A stretch of DNA of 57,157 nt. Origin: Sphingobacteriales bacterium. GTDB taxonomy: Bacteria > Bacteroidota > Bacteroidia > Sphingobacteriales > Sphingobacteriaceae. The translations under genes and the position numbers were made by a program. Below are positions 44,655-54,039 of this stretch, piece after piece (position 1 is the first letter of the stretch; each line of letters begins with the position of its first letter). The DNA lies in NCBI GenBank assembly GCA_004293485.1, contig RDYW01000043.1, forward strand, positions 1 through 57,157, written 5' to 3'. A model generated the notes under the pieces. The model was not told where the DNA came from, made no database searches, and saw only the letters and a list, made by a program, of their open reading frames with translations.

Positions 44655-45839
44655 TTACACTTTTACTTTCTCGCATTGTATTACTACTTTTTGGTTGGTA
44701 TTATCGGTTGTAAAGTATAAAAAACTATTATCAGCGTTGCCTATTTTAAATTTCTTTTTTAATGCTTCGGGCTCAAGCGTAAAGTTGCGGCATACTACAT
44801 TGGCATATTGCTTTTTACTTTGTTTTTCGAAAGCCGAGTAGGGGCTTAAGTTTTCGATTTTTAATATCCTACCCGGAAAATTAGGAATTAAAATACTTGC
44901 CGTATAAAGGTGGCTATTAGCGTTAATTTTGCCAACATTGTACAGTTTACTAAGGGTTTTAAATAAGCCAGCTTTTAAAATAGCGGCATCGGGTTCGTAC
45001 AAATATTGTTTTATTTTACAGTAGGATAGGGGGGTGTTTTTTTCGGTATCTAATTTTGCGGATACTATAACGGCTGGTTTATGGTTCAATAGCAGCGCAC
45101 ATACCACATCGGGCACACCCGTAAAACCTTTATCAATAATGTATAACAGTTCTTTACATTCGTTTTTTACACTCAAAACATGTACGGCCGATACGTGTTT
45201 AAGTTCGTTTAACCCAAAAGTTATATCTAGCATAGGGGCTGCTTTTATAATAATTCTATCGGCTTTTTGCAAGTACAAATTAAGGTTTTGAGGTAGGTTA
45301 GGTTCGCAATCGATAAACTTAAAAACTTTTCCTGCGTTGTTTCGTCGGCTTGGGTCGATAAATAATGTATCAATTTTTGGGTTATTTTTTTTTATAAATT
45401 GTAGGCTATCTCCAGCAAAAAAAGTAATATTTTTTGTTTCTAATACATGTAAATTATGATTTGCAATAGCCGATAAAGAAGCATTAAGCTCGCAATGGGT
45501 AACTGTTTTAGCCTGCTGTGCAAAGTAAAATGCATCAACCCCAAATCCGCCAGAGGCATCAAGCACATGTTGGCCTTGTATAAGTGTGGCTTTATATGCT
45601 GCCGTAATTTGTGATGATGATTGCTCGATATTTATTTTTTCGGGATAGTAAATACCAGATGTGCTAAACCAAAGAGGTAATTTTTTTTCGCTACGTTTTC
45701 GGCCATCTATTTGTTGGGCAAGTTCTATGTTACTTACTGCTGCAAAGGCTGTTTTTTTTAGCGCAATATCGGCTGGTTTGGTATGTAGGTTTTTAAATAT
45801 AAATGCTTGTACTTCGGTATCTAAAATTGCCGTGTTCAT
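44655..45839 (-). CDS. THUMP-like class I SAM methyltransferase (PG_1098 type)
   Basis: 394 residues. The SAM site is HVLDASGGFGVDAFYFA (about 92-107), with HCELNASL after it, and the catalytic-type motif is LFIDPSRRNNAGK (about 156-168; DPSR in place of the usual DPPY). N- and C-terminal segments match the Bacteroidota PG_1098-like proteins with ferredoxin-like and THUMP-like domains, pointing to an RNA target. The substrate is unknown. Its start overlaps the end of the aspartate kinase gene by four bases. Confidence 0.85.
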   Translation of the reverse strand: MNTAILDTEVQAFIFKNLHTKPADIALKKTAFAAVSNIELAQQIDGRKRSEKKLPLWFSTSGIYYPEKINIEQSSSQITAAYKATLIQGQHVLDASGGFGVDAFYFAQQAKTVTHCELNASLSAIANHNLHVLETKNITFFAGDSLQFIKKNNPKIDTLFIDPSRRNNAGKVFKFIDCEPNLPQNLNLYLQKADRIIIKAAPMLDITFGLNELKHVSAVHVLSVKNECKELLYIIDKGFTGVPDVVCALLLNHKPAVIVSAKLDTEKNTPLSYCKIKQYLYEPDAAILKAGLFKTLSKLYNVGKINANSHLYTASILIPNFPGRILKIENLSPYSAFEKQSKKQYANVVCRNFTLEPEALKKKFKIGNADNSFLYFTTDNTNQKVVIQCEKVKV

Positions 45840-47107
45840 TCTTTTATTTTATATTTTAACACCAATTGGGCGGTGCTACGGCTTAACTGTTCGAGTATAA
45901 TTTCTTTGTTTTGGCTTAGTTTTTTTAGGACAGCTGGCGTATAATGCCTTACGGTAATAAGCTGTAAGTTTGTGTTATACCTTAGGTTAAACTCGTTATT
46001 TAAAATTTTGCTTAGGGTATTAAATTGGTGTTCTTCAAAATCAAAACAAGCCGAAAACGTTAATGCCGAAACCTGCATAGTGTTTATTTGTAGGTTTACA
46101 TCGGCAAAAGCCACAAAAATATTTTTTAGATGGTTATGGTTTATAAACGATACGTTTTTGGTGCTTATTGAAATTAATACTTGGTTATTTTTTACTATAA
46201 TTATGGGTGTTTTAATAGCTTTTTGTGTTTCGCATATTTTAGTTCCACTTTCGTGGGATGCCATAAAAGGTTTTACAAACAAGGGTATATTTTTATTTTG
46301 AAGTGGTTTTAAAGTTTTGGGGTGTATTACAGTAGCGCCATAGTAAGCCATCTCAATAGCTTCGCCGTACGATAAGGTTTCAAATTTTACAGTGCGTTTA
46401 AACAATTTTGGGTCGGCATTTAGTACGCCTGGCACATCTTTCCAAATCGTTACACTATCGGCATTAAGGCAATTGCCAAATATGGCGGCGGTATAATCGC
46501 TACCTTCACGCCCCAGCGTAGTGGTAAAATTTTCTGATGTGTTGCCAATAAAACCTTGTGTAACCACCAATTTGTTTTTTAAAATTGTGGGTAAAGTTTT
46601 TACAATTAGCGCTTCGGTTACAGGCCAGTTTATATTAGCGCTTCGGTAATTATTGTTGGTTTGCAGGTAAGCTCGGGCATCGGCCCATTGGTTTAATATG
46701 CCCGAAAGGTTTAGGTAATTGCTTACAATACAGCTGGCTATTAATTCGCCCATGGCTACCAATTGGTCGTAAATAAAGTTAAATTCATCTTGAGGTTCGT
46801 CTTCTAATACCCACTCTATTTCTACAAAAAAATTGTTTACCTCGTTATATACGGCATGGTTTTTATCCTCAAATAAAGCCTCAATAATGGTATAATGATA
46901 AGTTTTTATAGCTTCTAATAATGGGCTACAATCATTTTTTTGTTCAAAATAATGTTGCGCAAGTTTTTCTAAAGCATTGGTAGTTTTGCCCATGGCCGAA
47001 ACCACAATAAGTATTTGGTTAGGCTCATCGGCTACCAGTATTTTAGCTACATTTTTTATAGCCTTGGCATCTTTTATTGATGCCCCTCCAAATTTGTATA
47101 CTTTCAT
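45836..47107 (-). CDS. Aspartate kinase (monofunctional)
   Basis: 423 residues. Phosphorylates aspartate as the first step to lysine, threonine, methionine and diaminopimelate. The kinase signature KFGGASIKDA is at the N-terminus, with VVSAMGKTTNALE, then TLGREGSDYTAAIFG (about 202-216), WKDVPGVLNADPKL and YGEAIEMAYYGATVIHPKT. The C-terminal ACT-like region is present but less conserved, so the feedback effector is not clear. It is cotranscribed with the THUMP-like methyltransferase, a GNAT gene and a YggS gene, with short gaps. Confidence 0.93.
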   Translation of the reverse strand: MKVYKFGGASIKDAKAIKNVAKILVADEPNQILIVVSAMGKTTNALEKLAQHYFEQKNDCSPLLEAIKTYHYTIIEALFEDKNHAVYNEVNNFFVEIEWVLEDEPQDEFNFIYDQLVAMGELIASCIVSNYLNLSGILNQWADARAYLQTNNNYRSANINWPVTEALIVKTLPTILKNKLVVTQGFIGNTSENFTTTLGREGSDYTAAIFGNCLNADSVTIWKDVPGVLNADPKLFKRTVKFETLSYGEAIEMAYYGATVIHPKTLKPLQNKNIPLFVKPFMASHESGTKICETQKAIKTPIIIVKNNQVLISISTKNVSFINHNHLKNIFVAFADVNLQINTMQVSALTFSACFDFEEHQFNTLSKILNNEFNLRYNTNLQLITVRHYTPAVLKKLSQNKEIILEQLSRSTAQLVLKYKIKE

Positions 47108-47121
47108 TATAGCTAAAGGGT

Positions 47122-47595
47122 TTACATGGTAAATTCATCTAATTGTTTTTTGCTTAACGATGCGTTTAGCCAACCGGCTTCGATACCCGAATTATATTTG
47201 GCATAAAAATTTAATGCTGGCTGGTTCCAATCTAGCACTTGCCAAACCATTGATAAATATCCTTTTTGCTTGGCCTCGGCAATGGTACGTTCAAAAAGCA
47301 ACTTGCCAATGCCTTTGCCTCTCATATTTTCGGTAACAATAAAATCTTCGAGGTAAAGTGATTTGCCTTTCCAGGTAGAAAACCGAACGTAAAATAGCGC
47401 AAAGCCAACTATTGTGCCATTTACTTCGGCCACAAAAGCTTGCCAAACAGGGTTTTGGCCAAAGCCAGCTTCCTTAAACTGGGCTAGGGTAATGGTAACC
47501 TCTTGAGGGGCTTTTTCGTACAGGGCTAATTCGTTTACCAGTACCAACATAGCTGGGCAGTCGTTTATCGTTGCATCTCGCAGTATTATTTCCAA
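47122..47595 (-). CDS. GNAT-family N-acetyltransferase (SSAT-like)
   Basis: 157 residues with the acetyl-CoA loop RGKGIGKLLF (about 112-121) and the segments LVNELALYEKAPQEVTIT, YLEDFIVTENMRGKG and ALNFYAKYNSGIEAGWLN, which are typical of spermidine/diamine N1-acetyltransferase-like members. A polyamine or amino-group substrate is possible but not shown. It lies 15 bp upstream of the aspartate kinase gene. Confidence 0.92.
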   Translation of the reverse strand: MEIILRDATINDCPAMLVLVNELALYEKAPQEVTITLAQFKEAGFGQNPVWQAFVAEVNGTIVGFALFYVRFSTWKGKSLYLEDFIVTENMRGKGIGKLLFERTIAEAKQKGYLSMVWQVLDWNQPALNFYAKYNSGIEAGWLNASLSKKQLDEFTM

Positions 47596-47607
47596 TTTTA
47601 GTAATTT

Positions 47608-48288
47608 TTATTTGGTTGTATAATCTCTTTTTCCAAAAATATCGCTTCCTATTCTTACCATGGTGGCACCTTGCTCGATAGCTAGTTTATAATCGGAGGT
47701 CATGCCCATCGATATTTCTTTAAAGTTTGCATCGTTTTTAAAAAAACTTTGTTTAACGCCATTAAAAAAAGTTTTTAGTTCGTAAAATTCTTCTTTTATC
47801 TGGCTTTGTTTATCGGTATTAGTGGCAATACCCATTAAACCTACAATGCTTATATTTTGCATGCCTTTATAATCGGGGCTTACTAATAGTTCTATAGCTT
47901 CATCAAAACCTAAGCCGTATTTAGTTTCTTCATCGGCAATATAAATTTGTAATAAACAGGGTATTACACGATTGTTTTTTGCCCCTTCTTTATTAATTTC
48001 TTTTAATAATTTAAGGCTGTCAACCGAGTGTATAAGCGATATAAACGGAGCTATATATTTAACTTTATTTCTTTGTAAATGGCCTATTAGGTGCCATTGT
48101 ATATCTTTAGGTAAGGTTTGGTACTTTTCGGTAAGTTCTTGCACTAGGTTTTCGCCAAAAATACGTTGCCCTGCATGGTAGGCTTCTAATACATCGGCTT
48201 GGGGTTTAGTTTTTGATACGGCTATTAAAGTAACATGTAGGCTATCAATTTCGTTTTTAATATTTTTTAAATTATGGGCAATGCTCAT
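47608..48288 (-). CDS. YggS/PLPBP-family PLP-binding protein
   Basis: 226 residues. The PLP lysine is Lys26 in LIAVSKTKP, followed by FGENLVQE, WHLIGHLQRNKVKYI, IHSVDSLKLL, GLMGIATNTD, SMGMTSDYKLAIEQGATMVRIGSDIFG. The family balances free PLP and B6 vitamers and affects amino-acid pools; it has no clear catalytic activity. Twelve bp upstream of the GNAT gene on the same strand. Confidence 0.96.
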   Translation of the reverse strand: MSIAHNLKNIKNEIDSLHVTLIAVSKTKPQADVLEAYHAGQRIFGENLVQELTEKYQTLPKDIQWHLIGHLQRNKVKYIAPFISLIHSVDSLKLLKEINKEGAKNNRVIPCLLQIYIADEETKYGLGFDEAIELLVSPDYKGMQNISIVGLMGIATNTDKQSQIKEEFYELKTFFNGVKQSFFKNDANFKEISMGMTSDYKLAIEQGATMVRIGSDIFGKRDYTTK

Positions 48289-48369
48289 TAAATGTGTAGT
48301 TTTAACAAATTAAAAGCCAAATTTACAAATCATATTGGCTTATATTGTTATGTTATTAAATATTATTGA

Positions 48370-48747
48370 ATGAATTTTTATCGTTGCTTTTTACTTTTTA
48401 CTTTTAATTTTTTTATGCTTTTTACGGCTTGTAGGCAAAATAAAGTTCCTAATAATGTGATAGCTAATGATAAAATGGTAAATGTATTGGTTGATATGCA
48501 TATTGCCGATGCGGTACTTTCGAGGGTAAGCAACCAAGATACCATGCTGATGATGGCCAGTAGTAAATATTATATAATTTTTAAAAAGTATAATATTGAT
48601 TCGGCAATGTTTAGCCGCAGCCTAAAACACTACAATTACCAGCCCGATGAATTAGCCAAAATTTATGCTCGAGTGATTGATAGCATTAATGCCAAAATAA
48701 CTAAAGAAAAGCTTAAAAAAAAGAAAAAAACAGTGTTAAAAAATTAA
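48370..48747 (+). CDS. DUF4296 lipoprotein
   Basis: 125 residues with a lipoprotein signal (FFMLFTACRQ, Cys at about 21). The rest is helical: MVNVLVDMHIADAVLSRVSNQDT, then YYIIFKKYNIDSAMFSRSLKHYNYQPDELAKIYARVID, the DUF4296 pattern. It has a lysine-rich tail. The function is unknown. A member of a Bacteroidota-specific envelope family. Confidence 0.88.
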   Translation: MNFYRCFLLFTFNFFMLFTACRQNKVPNNVIANDKMVNVLVDMHIADAVLSRVSNQDTMLMMASSKYYIIFKKYNIDSAMFSRSLKHYNYQPDELAKIYARVIDSINAKITKEKLKKKKKTVLKN

Positions 48748-48786
48748 TTTTTAACCAACATTTTACAAACGTACAATATTTTAAAT

Positions 48787-49047
48787 ATGAGCAATAACGA
48801 TATACTTAAAAAACTACGTGTAGCCTTGCACTTACGTAACGATGATATTATTGAGATTTTAAAATTGGTAGATTTTAGAATTACTGCTACCGAACTAGGT
48901 GCTTTGTTTAGGGCCGATGACCACCCCAATTTTAAACCCTGCGGCGACCAAATTTTAAGAAATTTTTTAAACGGATTAATTATTTATAAGCGTGGTGCCA
49001 AACCCGAAGATAGTGCTAACACAATCAAACTTAAAGTACTTAAATAA
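48787..49047 (+). CDS. DUF1456 family protein, single-repeat form
   Basis: 86 residues. MSNNDILKKLRVALHLRNDDIIEILKLVDFRITATELGALFRADDHPNFKPCGDQILRNFLNGLI is one copy of the DUF1456 (YehS-like) repeat; the family usually has two copies and about 150 residues. No frameshifted second half is visible downstream, so the short form seems genuine. The function is unknown. Confidence 0.85.
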   Translation: MSNNDILKKLRVALHLRNDDIIEILKLVDFRITATELGALFRADDHPNFKPCGDQILRNFLNGLIIYKRGAKPEDSANTIKLKVLK

Positions 49048-49158
49048 GAAAAAAATAGTATTTAAAAATACCAACGCACTTGCTTGCACAAAAACACAAC
49101 TCAAACCCATCCTCAATTTAATATATACCTTAAACATCAAAAAAAATCTAATATCATT

Positions 49159-49187
49159 TTTGTAAACATAAATTATTTATATATTTG
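49159..49187 (+). promoter_or_regulatory. Promoter of rpmE2
   Basis: TTTG (49159-49162), a 17-base spacer, then TATATTTG (49180-49187) and GCACC. The ATG follows 28 bases after the box. This is one of the best matches in the window to the Bacteroidota -33/-7 promoter pattern. Confidence 0.65.
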
Positions 49188-49215
49188 CACCCTCTTAAAA
49201 AAAGATTGAAACACA

Positions 49216-49464
49216 ATGAAAAAAGACTTGCATCCATCAAATTATAGGTTAGTTGTTTTTAAAGATATGTCTAACGATTATGCTTTTTTAACCAAATCTT
49301 GCATAAATACCACCGAAAACATTAAATGGGAAGATGGAAACGAATACCCATTGGTAAAATTAGAGATTTCTCATACCTCACATCCGTTTTATACAGGTAA
49401 AATGAAATTGGTAGATACCGCTGGCCGTATCGATAAATTTAAAACGCGTTACGCTAAAAAGTAA
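49216..49464 (+). CDS. rpmE2: 50S ribosomal protein L31, type B
   Basis: 82 residues. [19 protein letters not shown], then [19 protein letters not shown] and the Lys/Arg-rich end identify L31. The zinc-binding cysteine set of the classic L31 is missing (only one cysteine, in KSCINT), which makes it the zinc-independent B type. It has its own promoter and a strong terminator. The first lysine-rich residues and an A-rich leader (TTAAAAAAAGATTG) suggest efficient translation. Confidence 0.96.
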   Translation: MKKDLHPSNYRLVVFKDMSNDYAFLTKSCINTTENIKWEDGNEYPLVKLEISHTSHPFYTGKMKLVDTAGRIDKFKTRYAKK

Positions 49465-49491
49465 CTTAAAAACATTGATAAATTAATTTTG

Positions 49492-49520
49492 AAGTCCTGC
49501 TTTGTAAGTGGGACTTTTTT
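49492..49520 (+). terminator. Rho-independent terminator of rpmE2
   Basis: AAGTCCTGCTT (49492-49502), loop TGT, AAGTGGGACTT (49506-49516): an 11-bp stem with two G-U pairs, followed by T residues. A GTG at 49508 that could extend the next gene lies inside this stem, which argues for the ATG at 49535 as its start. Confidence 0.88.
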
Positions 49521-49534
49521 GTTTGATTTGTAAC

Positions 49535-50719
49535 ATGATGTTAATATTTTTTGACGAAACCTATCGCGATAATTTTTTACCGCTAACATATACACGCCCA
49601 ACGGCCGATTTGCGTATTGGGATATTAAAAATTTCGGAAAAATGGCAACATTATTTTAATACCGATTGTGCCTACAAAACAGCATCTTACCTCAATAATA
49701 AATTCCCATTTAAAACCAACGATAAAAACTTATTTATCAATAGTACAGTATGCCCTAATAGCCAGCTAGTAAACGCTATTAATAACTTACAAATAGGGCA
49801 AGCATTATTTTACGATAATAAACTAATAGCACTACCCCTACACCAAGCCGATGCCAAAACATTTAACGAAGCCCATTTAACCGCGTATCAACACATACCT
49901 TACATAGGCGAAATTACAACCATAAATTTCTTGGAAGATATTTTTACTAAAAACAACGCCGAGTTAATAGCCGATTTTTATTTAGTTACAAATGGTAAGC
50001 AATCGGCCAGTCTTAGCAATACCAACACCATTATAGGCAATAATATTTTTGTTGAAGAAGGTGTACAAGCCGAATGTGCTACTTTTAACACCCTTAATGG
50101 ACCTATTTATTTAGGTAAAAATGCCCAAGTATGGGAGGGTTCTAATATCAGAGGCAGCCTAGCTTTATGCCACGATGCACAAATAAAAATGGGTAGCAAA
50201 ATTTACGGTGCCACCACAATTGGGCCCAATAGTAGGGTAGGAGGCGAAATTAATAATGCCGTAATATGGGGAAATTCATCTAAAGGGCATGATGGTTATT
50301 TAGGTAATGCTGTACTAGGCGAATGGTGTAATTTGGGTGCCGATACCAATAACTCGAACCTTAAAAATAACTATGCCGAAGTAAAACTATGGGACTATAG
50401 CACCCAAAAGTTTAGGAAAACAGGCCTACAGTTTTGTGGTTTAATAATGGCCGACCATGCCAAATGCAGCATCAATACCATGTTTAACACAGGTACTGTT
50501 GTAGGAGTAAGTGCCAATATTTTTGGGGCAGGCTTTCCACGAAATTTTGTGCCCGATTTTTCGTGGGGTGGCGCACAAGGCTACGAGGTATATGGCCTTA
50601 TTAAAATGTTTGAAACCGCAAATTTGGTTTACAGCCGTAGAAATATGGCCTTTAATGATCAAGAGAAAGCTATTTTAGCGCATATATTTGAAATTACCCA
50701 AAAATTTAGAAGATTTTAA
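49535..50719 (+). CDS. GlmU-like sugar nucleotidyltransferase/acyltransferase-type protein
   Basis: About 394 residues from the ATG at 49535 (a second ATG is at 49538). The N-terminal part (MLIFFDETYRDNFLPLTYTRPTADLRIGIL) is a divergent nucleotidyltransferase-like region without the usual GxGTRMxP loop. The C-terminal half is a left-handed beta-helix of hexapeptide repeats (NGPIYLGKNAQVWEGSNIRGSLALCHDAQIKMGSKIYGATTIGPNSRVGGEI). Bacteroidota carry this protein as a conserved 'GlmU family' member near tpiA. The exact reaction is not certain; catalysis at the N-terminus looks doubtful. Confidence 0.85.
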   Translation: MMLIFFDETYRDNFLPLTYTRPTADLRIGILKISEKWQHYFNTDCAYKTASYLNNKFPFKTNDKNLFINSTVCPNSQLVNAINNLQIGQALFYDNKLIALPLHQADAKTFNEAHLTAYQHIPYIGEITTINFLEDIFTKNNAELIADFYLVTNGKQSASLSNTNTIIGNNIFVEEGVQAECATFNTLNGPIYLGKNAQVWEGSNIRGSLALCHDAQIKMGSKIYGATTIGPNSRVGGEINNAVIWGNSSKGHDGYLGNAVLGEWCNLGADTNNSNLKNNYAEVKLWDYSTQKFRKTGLQFCGLIMADHAKCSINTMFNTGTVVGVSANIFGAGFPRNFVPDFSWGGAQGYEVYGLIKMFETANLVYSRRNMAFNDQEKAILAHIFEITQKFRRF

Positions 50720-50730
50720 AAATACACATC

Positions 50731-51495
50731 ATGAGAAAAAAAATAGTTGCAGGAAACTGGAAAATGAATAAAAATTTTACCGAAGGTTTAGCCTTATTTT
50801 CGGAGGTAATGCACATGGCTAACGACGAATTGCATAACAACCAGCAGGTTATAGTTTGTAGCCCTTACTTGCATTTACACAGTTTGGTACAGTTAAGTAA
50901 AGGAAATGTAAAAGTTGCCGTAGGAGCCCAAAACTGTTACCAAGCCGAAAGTGGTGCCTTTACTGGCGAAATATCGGCAGATATGCTGGCATCGGCAGGG
51001 GTACAATATGTTATAATTGGCCACTCCGAACGTCGCCAATATTTTGGCGAAACAAATGCTACCTGTGCCGAAAAAATAAATATCGCTTTAAAGCATAACC
51101 TTAAACCTATATACTGCATTGGCGAAACATTACAGCAGCGTGAAAGTGCTACACATTTTGACATAATTAAATCGCAAATAGCCGAAGCAACTTATCATTT
51201 AAGCGAACAAGAATTTGCTAAAATAATAATTGCTTACGAACCAGTGTGGGCAATAGGTACGGGTGTTACAGCATCATCAGCTCAAGCGCAAGAAATACAC
51301 GCCTTTATACGTAAAGAAATAGCTTGGCAATATAATGTGGCTATGGCCGATGAAATATCAATACTTTATGGTGGTAGTTGTAACCCCAAAAATGCCGATG
51401 AATTATTTGCCCAAGCCGATATTGATGGAGGTTTAATTGGTGGTGCATCTTTAAAATCGCGTGATTTTATAGATATAGCTAAGGCATTTAATTAA
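50731..51495 (+). CDS. tpiA: Triosephosphate isomerase
   Basis: 254 residues. Interconverts dihydroxyacetone phosphate and glyceraldehyde-3-phosphate. The catalytic residues are present: Asn9/Lys11 in GNWKMN, His98 in IIGHSERR, Glu170 in AYEPVWAIGTG, plus the phosphate loop ILYGGSCNPKNA and GGLIGGASL. It lies 11 bp after the GlmU-like gene and three bases before prmA, in one operon. Confidence 0.98.
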   Translation: MRKKIVAGNWKMNKNFTEGLALFSEVMHMANDELHNNQQVIVCSPYLHLHSLVQLSKGNVKVAVGAQNCYQAESGAFTGEISADMLASAGVQYVIIGHSERRQYFGETNATCAEKINIALKHNLKPIYCIGETLQQRESATHFDIIKSQIAEATYHLSEQEFAKIIIAYEPVWAIGTGVTASSAQAQEIHAFIRKEIAWQYNVAMADEISILYGGSCNPKNADELFAQADIDGGLIGGASLKSRDFIDIAKAFN

Positions 51496-51498
51496 AGC

Positions 51499-52338
51499 AT
51501 GAACTATTACGAACTCGTTTTTACCCTTATTGATAGCCAGGGTTTTTACCAAGATTTATTGATAAACGATTTATCGCAAATAAGTTTCGATACGTTTGAA
51601 GAAACCGATTTTGGCTTTAAGGCATATATAGTTACCGATAAATTTGACCAAGACTTACTGGATAATTACTTGCTAAAATATGCAGGCGAATGCACATTTA
51701 GCTACGAAATTAATTTAATACCCGCCCAAAACTGGAACCAAGTATGGGAAAGTAATTTCGAACCTATTACTATAAACGATAAAGTATTGGTAAGAGCAAC
51801 GTTTCATCCTACCAAAAATAACTTTGATTATGAAATAGTTATCGACCCTAAAATGGCTTTTGGCACAGGCCACCATCAAACTACGGCCATGATGATGGCG
51901 TACATGCTCGAAACCAATTTTACCCAAAAAATGGTTTTAGATATGGGCTGTGGCACAGGTATTTTGGCTATTTTAGCATCTAAAATGGGAGCCAAACAGG
52001 TAATAGCCATTGATAACGACCCTGTTTGCTACCAGAGTGTGATTGAAAACGCAGCCTTAAATGGTGTAAAAATCGAATCTTTGTGTGGTTCTAAAGAGGA
52101 AATTCCAACCCGAAAATTTGATATTATACTGGCCAATATCAATAGAAATATACTTTTAGACCAAATTGCTACCTATGCCCAAGTATTAAACAATGATGGA
52201 ATACTATTTTTAAGTGGTTTTCACCAAGAGCCCGATGTAGAAATGCTAAATAAAGCCGCAAAGGCATTAAACTTAAAATACCTGCACCACAAAAACTTAA
52301 ACGAATGGGTAGCAGCAAAATTTGTAAAAATAAATTAA
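51499..52338 (+). CDS. prmA: Ribosomal protein L11 methyltransferase
   Basis: 279 residues. Trimethylates L11 lysines and N-terminus. An N-terminal substrate-recognition domain (1-90) precedes the conserved MAFGTGHHQTTAMM (119-132), the SAM motif VLDMGCGTGILAI (146-158), AIDNDP and DIILANINRNILLD. It starts three bases after tpiA and is followed by mpl after seven bases. Confidence 0.95.
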   Translation: MNYYELVFTLIDSQGFYQDLLINDLSQISFDTFEETDFGFKAYIVTDKFDQDLLDNYLLKYAGECTFSYEINLIPAQNWNQVWESNFEPITINDKVLVRATFHPTKNNFDYEIVIDPKMAFGTGHHQTTAMMMAYMLETNFTQKMVLDMGCGTGILAILASKMGAKQVIAIDNDPVCYQSVIENAALNGVKIESLCGSKEEIPTRKFDIILANINRNILLDQIATYAQVLNNDGILFLSGFHQEPDVEMLNKAAKALNLKYLHHKNLNEWVAAKFVKIN

Positions 52339-52345
52339 AATAATT

Positions 52346-53722
52346 TTGAGAGTTCACTTTATTGCTATTGGTGGTGCTGCCATGCACAACCTTGCCATTG
52401 CGTTAAAAATTAAAGGGTTTACCGTTTCGGGTTCCGATGATTTAATTACCGAACCATCTAAATCTCGTTTGCTGCAACACCAGCTATTGCCCGATTACCA
52501 AGGTTGGGACGAGGCTAAAATTACCACCGACATTGATGCCATTATACTAGGCATGCATGCCCGTGTAAATAACCCCGAACTGCTAAAAGCGCAACAACTG
52601 GGCATACGTATATACTCGTACCCCGAATATATATACGCACAATCAGAAAACAAAACCCGTGTAGTAATAGGCGGTAGCCATGGCAAAACCACCATTACAT
52701 CAATGATATTGCATACTTTAAAATATTTTGGTAAAGATTTTGATTACTTGGTAGGCGCACAAATTGAAGGCTTTGATAATATGGTAAAACTTTCGGATGC
52801 CCCAATTATAGTTATCGAAGGCGACGAATATTTGGCTTCGCCTATTGATAGAAGACCCAAGTTTCATATTTACCAACCACATATTGCCATTATTAGCGGT
52901 ATAGCTTGGGACCATATCAATGTTTTTCCTACGTTTGAAAACTATATACAACAATTTGATTTGTTTATTGATACCATTAAACCTAACGGAACACTTATTT
53001 ATTGCACCGAAGATAAAGTTGTAAATGAATTAATAAATCATAAAAATTCTTATTTACAATTACTGCCTTATAGCACACCAAAGTATGTAATTAAAGAAGA
53101 TGTTACTTATTTAACTAACGGCGATAGTGAGGTTTCGCTTAAAATATTTGGGCAACACAATTTACAAAACCTAAACGCAGCAAAACTGGCATGCTTACAA
53201 TTGGGCATAGCCGAAGCCGATTATTATACCGCCATAAGTAGCTTTAAAGGTGCGGCCCGAAGGCTCGAAATAGTGAGCAAAAATAAATATGCTGCTGTAT
53301 TTAAAGATTTTGCCCATTCGCCTTCAAAACTAATAGCCACCATTGCCGCAGTAAAACAACAGTACCCCGGCCGAAAACTAATTGCTTGTATAGAATTGCA
53401 TACGTTTAGTAGTTTAAATAAGAAATTTTTAAACGAATATAAAAACACCATGAACCAAGCCGACTTAGCTATAGTTTATATAAATAATACGACTTTCGAA
53501 CATAAGGGTCTTAAATCGTTTACTAAAAATCAAGTAATAGAGGCGTTTAATAAAAAAGATTTGATTTTAATAAACAACCCGCATAATCTACTAAACTATT
53601 TAATAAGTTTAAATGTTAAAAACACAAATTTATTAATGATGTCATCCGGAAATTTTGATAGTTTAAATATTATTCAATTATCGGACATTTTTTTAGAAAA
53701 TTCTACCAACAAAACAAATTAA
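52346..53722 (+). CDS. mpl: UDP-N-acetylmuramate:L-alanyl-gamma-D-glutamyl-meso-DAP ligase
   Basis: 458 residues of the Mur ligase family. It starts at TTG (52346), seven bases after prmA; the first residues RVHFIAIGGAAM fit the family start and there is no nearer ATG. The ATP loop is GGSHGKTT (109-116), and GMHARVNNPELLKAQ is typical of Mpl rather than MurC. EGDEYLAS and GAARRLEIV are also present. Mpl reattaches recycled murein tripeptide to UDP-MurNAc in the cytoplasm. Confidence 0.93.
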   Translation: MRVHFIAIGGAAMHNLAIALKIKGFTVSGSDDLITEPSKSRLLQHQLLPDYQGWDEAKITTDIDAIILGMHARVNNPELLKAQQLGIRIYSYPEYIYAQSENKTRVVIGGSHGKTTITSMILHTLKYFGKDFDYLVGAQIEGFDNMVKLSDAPIIVIEGDEYLASPIDRRPKFHIYQPHIAIISGIAWDHINVFPTFENYIQQFDLFIDTIKPNGTLIYCTEDKVVNELINHKNSYLQLLPYSTPKYVIKEDVTYLTNGDSEVSLKIFGQHNLQNLNAAKLACLQLGIAEADYYTAISSFKGAARRLEIVSKNKYAAVFKDFAHSPSKLIATIAAVKQQYPGRKLIACIELHTFSSLNKKFLNEYKNTMNQADLAIVYINNTTFEHKGLKSFTKNQVIEAFNKKDLILINNPHNLLNYLISLNVKNTNLLMMSSGNFDSLNIIQLSDIFLENSTNKTN

Positions 53723-54039
53723 AACTCAAATATCTAAAACAAATTAACACAATTTACAAGTAATATAGGCATAAATAAACATAATCGAACACATTTAATC
53801 CAATCAAATAAAAAAAAGTTTACAACATAAACAAATGATTAATAGGCATAAAACTCGCAAAAAATATATAAATAAGTACAAAGTTAAATTCTTAATATAA
53901 AGTCAAAATTTTTATATACCCACAAAATATTTTATCATAAGCAATAGCTAAGTATAATTATTTTTTATTTTTAACTATTCCTCTCCAATTTTAAATATTT
54001 ATTGCTATTTTACTACTTTTGAAATCTAAAAAAAAAACA
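53723..54039. other. AT-rich spacer before lpd
   Basis: About 317 bp of very AT-rich sequence without a gene. TACTTTTG at 54014-54021 fits a -7 box 18 bases before the lpd ATG, but no -33 box is visible at the right distance. Confidence 0.4.
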
